Shown here: positions 56,098 to 64,000 of the stretch, one piece after another
Position numbering within the stretch: the first letter of the stretch is position 1
How the letters are laid out: the number at the start of each line of letters is the position of its first letter
Assembly: GCF_904849725.1 (NCBI RefSeq)
Contig: NC_058522.1
Span: 235,079,084-235,143,083, forward strand
Length of the DNA: 64,000 nucleotides
Direction: 5' to 3'
Source: Hordeum vulgare subsp. vulgare
Lineage: Eukaryota > Streptophyta > Magnoliopsida > Poales > Poaceae
The notes under the pieces: model-generated
Seen by the model: only the letters and a program-made list of their open reading frames with translations
Told to the model about the DNA's origin: nothing
The model's database searches: none
Translations under genes and position numbers: made by a program

Positions 56098-57075
56098 TTA
56101 AGAATTATCCTTTATCCTAACAGGGAAAGGTGGTTTCTCAATGTAAGCACTGGGAACAACAGGATCATTATAGGCAATGACTTTCTCTTCAACTGGATTG
56201 GGTTTAACTACATTGACTTCTAAGGGAGGATGATATTTAAACCACTTCTCTTTGGGGAGATAGATATGAGCAGCAAATGATTCACACAGTGAAGCTACTA
56301 TCTCAGAGTCAAGTCCATACTTAGCGCTAAAGTCACAAAAAGTATTTGTTTCAACAAAGGATTTAACACAATCAAACGTGAAATTCATACCTGACTCCTT
56401 ACCTTCTTCAAGCTCCCAATCTTCAGAGTTGCATTTAATTCTCTCCAATAAAGTCAGTCTGAAGTCAATATTTCTCTTCATAAAAGAACCGGTACAAGAA
56501 ATGTCAAGCATGGTGCGGTCATCATAAGAAAGCCGAGCATAGAAGTTCTGAATGATAATTTCTCTCGAGAGCTCATGATTGGGGCATGAATACAACATTG
56601 ATTTAAGACTCCCCCAACGTTGAGCCATGCTTTCTTTGTGACAAGGCCTAAAATTATAAATATAATTCCGATCACGATGTACTAAATGCATAGGATAAAA
56701 CTTTTGATGAAATTCCAATTTCAATCGATTGTAGTCCCATGATCCAGTATCATCACATAGCCTATACCATGTCAATGCCTTATACTTCAAAGATAAAGGA
56801 AATACCTTCTTCTTGAACTCATCCTGGGGCAAACCTGCAAGCTTAAATAAACCACAAACTTCATCTACATAGATTAGATGCAAGTCTGGATGTGATGTTC
56901 CATCTCGTGTAAAAGGATTAGCCAGCAGTTTCTCAAGCATACCCGAAGGAAATTCAAAGAAAATATTTTCAGTACGTGCAGCAGGTTGAGGATCAACTCT
57001 TTGTGCTTCCGTTCGAGGTGAAGATACCCAAAACAATCCCCTCAAAGGATTGGTATCCATAGTGACAAGTGACAA
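56098..57075 (-). pseudogene. Athila-type gag of element M
   Basis: 325 open codons: MDTNPLRGLFWVSSPRTEAQ near the start, IFFEFPSGMLEKLLANPFTR, HPDLHLIYVDEVCGLFKLAG, PLSLKYKALTWYRLCDDTGS, LEFHQKFYPMHLVHRDRNYI, NFRPCHKESMAQRWGSLKSM and CPNHELSREIIIQNFYARLS, then YLPKEKWFKYHPP. This is the retrotransposon gag capsid region that packs element RNA in cytoplasmic particles. The frame ends at a stop (56098-56100), yet the next ORF is in exactly the same phase, so the stop is probably a mutation inside a longer gag-pol. Confidence 0.82.
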
Positions 57076-57138
57076 TAAATTTCAGCACACTATATGAACG
57101 TTTCCTTACCAAGTTCCACTTACCAAAGGCGCTTCACT

Positions 57139-57155
57139 CCCCGGCAATGGCGCCA
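57139..57155 (-). other. Primer-binding site of element M
   Basis: Minus strand TGGCGCCATTGCCGGGG, tRNA-Asp type with one difference, 11 bases inside the LTR end. Confidence 0.85.
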
Positions 57156-57166
57156 GAAAAGAGTCT

Positions 57167-58687
57167 TGATGACCCACAAGTATAGGGGATCTATCATAGT
57201 CCTTTCTATAAGTAAGAGCGTCAAACCCAACGATGAGCAGAAGGATCTTACAAGAGGTTTTCAGCAAGGAAATATCTGCAAGCACTGAAATTATCGGTAA
57301 CAAGTGATTGTGTGGGGAGATGATTCGTAGCAAGCAACAAGTAACAAAAGTAGAAACGGTGCAGAAAAGTGGCCCAATCCCTTTTGTAGCAAGGTACAAG
57401 CCTGGACAATGTCTTATAGGAGGAAAAACGCTCCCGAGGACACACGGGAATTTCGGTCATGCTAGTTTTCATCATGTTCATATGATTCACATTCATTACT
57501 TTGATAGTTTTATATATGGGTGGACCGGCGCTTGGGTACTGCCTTACTTGGACAAGCATCCCACTTATGATTAACCCCTCTCGCAAGCATCCGCAACTAT
57601 GAAAGAAGAATTAACACAAAATCTAACCATAGCATTAAACTAGTGGATTCAAATCAGCCCCTTACGAAGCATCGCATAAACTAGGGTTTGAGCTTCTGTC
57701 ACTCTAGCAACCCATCATCTACTTACTATTTCCCAATGCCTTCCTCTAGGCCCAAATAATGGTGCAGTGTTATGTAGTCGACATTCACATAACACCACTA
57801 GAGGAAAAACAACATACAACACATCAAAATATCGAACGAATACCAAATTCACATGACTACTATTACCATGAATTATCCCATGTCCTCAGGAACAAAAGTA
57901 ACTACTCATAAAGCATAATAATATTCATGACTAGAGAAGTAATGAGTAGCATCAAGGATCTGAACATAAACTCTTCCACCAAGTAATCCAACTAGCATCA
58001 ACTACAAGGAGTAATTAACACTACTAGCAACCTTACAAGTACCAATCGGAGTCATGAGACGGAGATTGGTTACAAGAGGTGAAATAGGGTTTGGAGATGA
58101 GATGGTGCTGATGAAGATGTTGATGGTGAAGAGTCCCCTCCGATGAGAGGAGTGTTGGTGATGACGATGGCGATGATTTCCCCCTCCGGGAGGGAAGTTT
58201 CCCCGGCAGGATCGTCCTGCCGGAGCTCTAGATTGGTTCTGCTCAAGTTCCGCCTCGTGGCGGCGGCGAATCCACGAAAAAGCCTCCTCCTGATTTTTTT
58301 CCGGACGAAACCCTTCATATAGCAGAAGAGGGGGGCCAGAGGGCGAGCTGGGTGCCCAGAAGCCCCCTAGGCGCGGCCAGGGGGTGGCCGCGCTAGCAGG
58401 CTTGTGGCCACCTGCTGGCGCCCCTCTGGCACTTCTTCGGCCTAGTATATTTTATAAATCCAGAAAAAAATCCTCGTTGATTGTTATGGCGTTTGGAGTT
58501 GCGCAGAATAGGTATCTCAACTTTGCTCCTTTTTTAGGACAGAATTCCACATGCCAGCATTCTCCCTCTTCAAGTAAACCTTGCAAAATAAGAGAGAAAA
58601 GGCATAAGTATTGTACCATGAAGTGAATGAACAACCCAAAAAGTGATAAATATCAACATGAAAGCATGATGCAAAATGGACGTATCA
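57167..58687 (-). repeat. 5' LTR of element M
   Basis: A 1521-bp LTR, minus strand, from TGATACGTCCATTTTGCATC to CTTGTGGGTCATCA, the same type as 11478-12957. Confidence 0.88.
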
Positions 58688-58842
58688 GACATCCAGGTCC
58701 CGTTGTTGGATATTGACCGGGGAGTGTCTCATGTCATGTCTGCATAGTTCTCGAACCCGCAGGGTCTTCACACTTAAGGTTCGGTGATGTTTCCGTATAG
58801 TTGAGTTATAGGTGTTGGTGACCGAAGGTTTGTTCGGAGTCC

Positions 58843-60867
58843 TGCTACCTCTTGAGCTTGCGTTGGTTTTTCCCTTGAAGAGGAAAGGGTGATGCTGCAC
58901 AGTAGCAGTAAGTATTTCCGTCAGTTTGAGAACCAAGGTATCAATCCAGTAGGAGTATCGAGATGAGGCACCAATGTACCTGCGCAAAAACGAACAATTT
59001 TGCACCCAACGCTATAAAGGGGTTGTCAACCCCTTCACGATTATTTGCAAGGTGAGATCTGAAGGTGGAAATTGCAACAAAGTAAAAGTGTAGAGCTGAA
59101 AATATGATGTGAATTAGACCCGGGGGCCGTAGTGTTCAATAGAGGCTTCTCTCATGATAGCAAGTATTACGGTGGGTGAACGAATTACTATCAAGCAATT
59201 GATAGAATCGCGCAAAGTCATGATGATATCTAAGGCAATGATCATACATATAGGCATCACGTCTGAAACAAGTAGACCGATACTGTCTGCATCTACTACT
59301 ATTACTCCACATATCGACCGCTATCCAGCATGCATCTAGTGTATTGAGTTCATAACAAACAGAGTAACGCCTTAAGCAAGATGACATGATGTAGAGGGAT
59401 AAATTCAAGCAATAGATATAAACCCCATCTTTTTACCCTTGATGGCAACAACACGATGCGGCCTCGCTACCCCTTCTGTCACTGGGTGAGGACACCGCAC
59501 GGTATTAACCCAAAACCAAGCACTTCTCCCATTGCAAGAGTTATAGATCAATGGGAATGGAGAACTTTCTATTGAAGATCATGGAGAACTTTCTATTGAT
59601 TGAAGATCATGGAGAACTTTCTATTGAAGATCCAAGAGAGAGAAGAAGCCATCTAGCTACTAGCTATGGACCCGAAGGTCTGTGGTGAACTACTCACGCA
59701 TCATCGGAGAGGCAATGTTGCTGATCAAGAAGCCCTCTGTGTCCGAATCCCCCTTCGGCAAGGCACTAGAATGTGCCCCAAATGGGATCTTGCGGAGACA
59801 GAAGCTTGTGGCGACGGAAAAGTATTTTCGTGGCTCTCTCCCGTGGTTTCAGATTTTTAGGGAATTCATTGGTGGAAGAAGTAGGGCAAAGGAGCCACGG
59901 GGGGCCCACAAGCCTGGTAGGCGCGGCCCCTAGGCCGCGGCTAGGGGGCTTGTGGCCTCCCCCGGGATCCTTTGCCTTGGTTCTCAAGTTCGCTACGTAT
60001 CTTATGTTACAGAAAAAGTCATTCCGAAGATTTTATTCCGTTTGGACTCCGTTTAATATTCTTCTCTGAAAAGGGTCAAAAAACACGAAAAAAACAGGAA
60101 CTGGCACTCGGCACTGAGTTAATAGGTTAGTCCCAAATAAGATATAAAATACATACAAAACATCCAAAGTTGACAAGATAATAGCATGTAACCATCAAAA
60201 ATTATAGATACATTGGAGATGTATCAATCTCCATGAAGATCATGGAGAACTTTGTATTGAAGATCCAAGAGAGAGAAGAAGTCATCTAGCTACTAGCTAT
60301 GGACCCGAAGGTCTGTGGTGAACTACTCACGCATCATCGGAGAGGCAATGGTGTTGATGAAGAAGCCCTCCGTGACCGAATCCCCCCTCCGTCAGGGCAC
60401 CAGAACGGTCCCCAGATGGGATCTTGCGGAGACAGAAGCTTGCGGCGGCGAAAAAGTATTTTCGTGTCTCTCTCTTGCAGTTTTGGATTTTTAGAGAATT
60501 TATAGGCGGAAGAAGCAGGGAAAAGGAGCCACGGGGGTCCCACAAGCCTGCTAGGCGCCCCCGGACCGTGGCTAGGGGGCTTGTGACCTCCCCCGATGTC
60601 CTTTGCCTTGGTTCTCAACTCCCCCGCGTATCTTGTGTTATGGAAAAAATCATTCCGCAGGTTTTATTCCGTTTGGACGCTGTTTAATATTCTTCTCTGA
60701 AAAAGGTCAAAAACACGGAAAAAACAGAAAATGGCACGTGGCACTGAGTTAATAGGTTAGTCCCTAAAAATATACAAAATAGCATATTCATGCATACAAA
60801 ACGTTCAAAGTTGACAAGATAATAGCATGGAACCATCAAAAATTGTAGATACGTTGGAGACGTATCA
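58843..60867 (-). mobile_element. Recombinant Gypsy LTR (partial LTR plus full LTR)
   Basis: Minus strand: an LTR start at 60867 (TGATACGTCTCCAACGTATC) runs 641 bp to GTTCTCCATGATCTTCATGG, where a second LTR of the same type starts at 60226 (TGATACATCTCC) and runs to GAGGTAGCA at 58843. The whole is flanked by perfect AGTCC duplications (58838-58842 and 60868-60872) in the Angela LTR. No internal region. Repeated reading frames here (59766-59987, 60334-60618) are LTR shadows. Confidence 0.85.
59566..59640 (-). repeat. Short tandem repeats in the recombinant LTR
   Basis: Three tandem copies of a GGAGAACTTTCTATTGAAGA-like unit of 22-28 bp, present once in the partial LTR at 60248-60268 and once in element P (47222-47246). 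Confidence 0.75.
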
Positions 60868-61277
60868 AGTCCTGGATGAGATCATGGACGTCACGAGGGT
60901 TTCCGGAATGGTCTGGAAACGAAGATTGATATATAGGATTGTTTCATTTGGCCTCCGGAAAGATTTCGGGCATTTCCAGCAGTGTACCGGGATTGACGAA
61001 TGGGTTTCGTGTTTTCTACCGGGAGGGGCCCACCCACTCGGGAGTGAACCTAATATCCCATTGGTGGCGCACCAGCCCTTGGTGGTCTGGTCAGGCCAGC
61101 CCAAGTGGACTATTTCGGCTAAGGGAAAAAATCAAGGAGAAAAAAAAGAGGGAGGTGGGAAGGAAGGAAGGGACTCCTCCTTCCCCAAACCGAATTGTAG
61201 TTGGAGTCCCTCCTCTCCCACTTCGGCCGGCGCCCTAGGGGATCCCTTGAGACCCAAGGCTAGCCCCTCCCCTCCTC

Positions 61278-61287
61278 CTATATATAC
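61278..61287 (+). promoter_or_regulatory. TATA box of the Angela/BARE-type LTR
   Basis: CTATATATAC, in the place of the known BARE core promoter, upstream of GGTTTTAGGGTTTTTGAGAC. The U3 sequences that would feed it are 14 kb away because of the nested insertions. Confidence 0.65.
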
Positions 61288-61622
61288 TAGAGGTTTTAGG
61301 GTTTTTGAGACACAACTTTGCCACATGCAACCCTAAACCTCTACTTCGTAGTTCTTCCTCTAGATTGGTTTTCTACGGAGCTCAGGGGGAGCCCTGAACG
61401 CGGAGATGTCGTCCGTTTGGTGCTAGATTGGGACGGATCATGGGACGACGGTGATTCGAATCACGAAGCTGTTCCACTACATCAACCGCGTTTCTTAACG
61501 CTACCCGCTTAGCGATCTACAAGGGTATGTGGATCCGATCTCCCTCTTGTAGATGAACATCACCATGACAGGTCTTCGTGTGCGTAGGAAATTTTTGTTT
61601 CCCATGCAACGTTCCCCAACAG

Positions 61623-61635
61623 TGGCATCATGAGC
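61623..61635 (+). other. Primer-binding site of the Angela/BARE-type element
   Basis: TGGCATCATGAGC, a variant of TGGTATCAGAGC, directly after the LTR end. Confidence 0.75.
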
Positions 61636-62874
61636 TAGGTTCATGCGTAGATGTAATCTCGAGTAGAATACAAAAGTTTTTGTCGGCGTTGCTGTTTGAT
61701 TTGCTTACCTCCTTAGTCTTTTCTCGATTCGGCAGTATTGTTGGATTGAAGCAGCTCGGACCAGCCTTACTCGTACGCTTACGAGAGACCGGTTTCATTG
61801 ACTAACATGCAACTCATTGCATAAAAATGACTGGCGGGTGTCAGTTTCTTCAACCTAAGTTGAATTGGATTTGACCGAGGCGGTCCTTGGAGAGAGGTTA
61901 AATAGCAATTTGTACATCTCAGTTGTGGTTTTGCGTAAGTAAGATGCCATCATACTAGATACCCATAGCAGCCATGTAAAACATGCAACAAAAAATTAGA
62001 GGGCGTCTAACTTGTTTTTGCAGGGTATGCATGTGATGTGATATGGCCAAAGACATGATATGATATATTGGATGTATGAGATGCTCATGTTGTAATAGTT
62101 AATTATCGACTTGCACGTCAATGCTACGGCAACCAGCAGAATCCATAGGGTTGTCTTTAAACTAACGTTTGTGTTTGCAGATGTGTTTACTATATTGCTA
62201 GGTTGTAGCTTTAGTAGTAATAGCGTAGATAGAACGACAACCTCGATGGCGGCACGATGATGGAGATCATGGTGTGGCACCGGTGACGATGAAGATCATG
62301 CCGATGCTTTGGTGATGGAGATCAGGAAGCACAAGATCATGTCCGTATCATGTCACTTATGAATTGCTTGTGATGTTAATCTTTTTATGCACCATATCTT
62401 GCTTAGAACGACGGCAACATTGTAAGGTGGTCCATCACTAAATTTAGAGATAAAATTGTGTTCTCCCCGACTGTGCACCGTTGCGATAGTTCATCGTTTC
62501 AAGACACCATGTGATGATCGGGTGTGATAGACTCAACATTCACATACAACGGGTGCAAAACAGTTGCACACGCGGAACACTCGGGTTAAACTTGACGACT
62601 CTAGCATGTACGGACATGGGTTCGAACAAAAGAGACCGAAAGGTCGAGCATGAATCGTATAGTTGATATGATTAACATAGAGATGTTTACCACTGAAACT
62701 ACACTCAGCTCACGTGATGATCGGACTTGAGTTAGTGAATTTGGATCACGCCACACTCAAATGACTAGAGAGATGTCTATTTGAGTGGTAGTTTATTAGT
62801 AATATGATTAGCCGGACTCTAATTGTCTTGAACATAGTCTAAGTTCACTTTGCAATATTTTATGTTGTAGATCA
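61636..62874 (+). other. Angela/BARE-type untranslated leader
   Basis: About 1.2 kb with several short upstream start codons and no supported gene. Long leaders of this kind are normal in BARE-type elements and hold dimerisation and packaging signals. I cannot point to a specific one. Confidence 0.65.
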
Positions 62875-64000
62875 ATGGCTCATGCAGTAAGGAACCCGGA
62901 ATTTCAATACGTTCCTAGAGAAAGCTAAGCTGAAAGATGATGGTAGCAACTTTGTAGACTGGGCTCGTCATTTGAGGCTCATCCTACAAGTTGGGAAAAA
63001 GAATTATGTCCTTGATGCAGCGCTAGGAGATGAACCACGCGCTACGTCTGATCAAGATGTTTTGAACGCTTGGCAAGCATGTAAAGAGGACTACTCAGTA
63101 GTTCAATGTGCAGTCTTGTATGGCTTTAGAACCGGGACATCAACGACGCTTTGAACGTCATGGAGCATATGAGATGTTCTAGGAGTTGAAGTTTATCTTT
63201 CAGAAGAATGCCCGGATCGAGAGGTATGTGACCTCCAATAAATTCTATGCTTGCAAAATGGAGGAGAATTCGTTTGTCAGTGAACTTGTGCTCAAAATGT
63301 CTGGGTACTCAAACCGTCTAGCTGAGCTGGGAGTTGAACTCCCGCAAGAGGCTATCACTGACAGAATTCTTCAATCACTGCCACCTAGCTACAAGGGCTT
63401 TGTGTTGAACTATAACATGCAAGGGATGAACAAGTCACCCGGCGAGTTATTCGTGATGCTGAAAGTCGCAGAGTCAGTACTCTAGAAAGAACATCAAGTG
63501 TTGATGGTCAATAAGACCACTAGTTTCAAGAGAAACAACAAAGGCAAGAAGGGTAACTCCAAGAAGAGCGGCAAAACTATTGCCACTCCGACGAAGAAAC
63601 CCAAGGTTGGACCTAAGCCGGAAACAGAGTGCTAATATTGCAAAGGGATGGGTCACTGGAAGCGCAACTGCCCCAAGTATTTTGCTGATAAGAAGGCGGC
63701 CAACGCCAAACCAGGTATATGTGATATACATGTTATTGATGTGTACCTAACCAACACTCGTGGTAGTGCCTAGGTATTTGATACCAGTTCTGTTGCTCAT
63801 ATTTGCAACTTGAAGCAGGAACTGCGGAATAAACGAAGGCTGGCGAAGGATGAAGCGACGATCCGCATGGGAAATGATTCCAAGGTTGATGCAATCGCCG
63901 TTGGCACGGTCTCACTTCAGTTACCATCAGGATTAGTTATGAACTTAAATAATTGCTATTTAGTGCCTGCGTTAAGCATGAACATTATATTTGGATCTTT
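62875..64000 (+). pseudogene. Angela/BARE-type gag and protease start, broken, running off the window
   Basis: Starts ATG at 62875. An indel near 62900 shifts the frame. Then FLEKAKLKDDGSNFVDWARH, LRLILQVGKKNYVLDAALGD and QACKEDYSVVQCAVLYG (to 63130) are followed by another frameshift. KFIFQKNARIERYVTSNKFY to SPGELFVMLKVAESVL (63186-63485) covers the rest of the capsid. A KRNNKGKKGNSKKSGK basic stretch leads to a zinc knuckle C-YCKGMGHWKRNCP in which a stop (63633-63635) follows the first Cys. The protease motif reads VFDTSS (63778-63795; DTGS in the family). Gag forms the particle and the knuckle binds RNA. Non-functional. Confidence 0.85.

Larger units (their letters stand above)
49450..58687 (-). 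mobile_element. Minus-strand Athila-type Gypsy element M, 3' LTR truncated
   Basis: In minus-strand order: complete 5' LTR (58687 to 57167), primer site (57155 to 57139), gag, protease, RT, RNase H, integrase (57075 to 52283), accessory ORF (51998 to 51591), non-coding tail, polypurine tract (50070 to 50057) and the first 607 bp of the 3' LTR (50056 to about 49450). About 40 differences by eye separate the shared LTR parts. The outer flank is GACAT (58688-58692). Confidence 0.9.
45854..61621 (+). mobile_element. 5' LTR of an Angela/BARE-type Copia element, split twice
   Basis: Starts TGTTGGAAATATGCCCTAG and ends ACGTTCCCCAACA. LTR pieces are 45854-46622, 58693-58842 and 60873-61621, together about 1.67 kb, which fits the known length of Angela/BARE LTRs. 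Both interruptions carry perfect 5-bp duplications. A TATA box (CTATATATAC, 61278-61287) and the GAACGCGGAGATGTCGTCCG text of R/U5 are preserved. The LTR is followed by its primer site. Confidence 0.92.

Noticed and set aside
60827..61336. 169-codon plus-strand frame
   Set aside because: It starts in the Gypsy LTR and continues across the insertion border into the Angela LTR, so it cannot be a real gene.
1..64000. CRISPR array, bacterial operon or ribosome binding sites
   Set aside because: Repeat structure, LTRs, tRNA primer sites and intron signals show a plant nuclear genome. The tandem repeats seen have no regular short-spacer design.
1..64000. tRNA genes
   Set aside because: No cloverleaf or A/B-box pair was noticed apart from short tRNA-complementary primer sites. 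A dedicated tRNA search was not possible by eye.

Overview
The window looks like intergenic DNA from a grass of the wheat tribe (Triticeae: wheat, Aegilops, barley or rye). I recognise this from element families known to me, not from a database search: an Angela/BARE-type Copia LTR and gag, Athila-clade Gypsy elements primed by tRNA-Asp with Sabrina/WHAM-like LTRs, Maximus/SIRE-like Copia elements, a CACTA transposon with a CACTACAAGAAATATGC terminus, a Stowaway MITE and a Cassandra TRIM. I see no intact host gene. Nearly all of the long reading frames are transposon proteins or their shadows.

Left block (1-16608). The ends of a Copia element (LTR end, primer site and gag start at 1-529; RNase H tail and 3' LTR at 12958-16608) flank Gypsy material. 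This comprises a reverse-strand LTR (530-2141) split by a complete 725-bp Cassandra TRIM (675-1399), a different LTR start (2142-2890), and a decayed plus-strand Athila-type gag-pol (2900-9060). The integrase of the latter is split by a solo LTR (6279-7923). An accessory ORF and a 3' LTR (11478-12957) follow.

Middle block (16609-35373). A non-autonomous DNA element (16731-18145) and a decayed unrecognised gene-like stretch (18451-19260) come first. A 7.3-kb CACTA element (19693-27028) follows. It carries fragments of cellular genes (SINA-like E3 ligase, SR splicing factor, two unrecognised exon-like pieces), a sevenfold tandem array of about 155 bp and a Stowaway MITE. An internally deleted Gypsy element (27417-32708) and a Mutator-like transposase pseudogene (about 33045-35373) follow. 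The CACTA and the Gypsy appear to have landed upstream of that transposase.

Right block (35374-64000). A Maximus/SIRE-like Copia element cuts off the Mutator gene. Its 5' LTR holds a 2.4-kb solo LTR with a perfect target duplication, and its 3' LTR was hit by a Gypsy LTR (45587) that was in turn hit by an Angela element (from 45854). The Angela 5' LTR is split twice. The first insertion is a 12-kb compound (46623-58687) in which the 5' end of a plus-strand Gypsy and the 5' end of an unrelated minus-strand Athila element face outward between perfect GACAT duplications. The second is a recombinant LTR (58843-60867) between AGTCC duplications. The Angela primer site, leader and decayed gag run to the window end.

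The genes do not form a cellular pathway. The interest lies in insertion order and in recombination or repair products: the two-family chimera, the CACTA that collected exons, the 5S-bearing Cassandra, and duplicated priming sequences in two retroelements.
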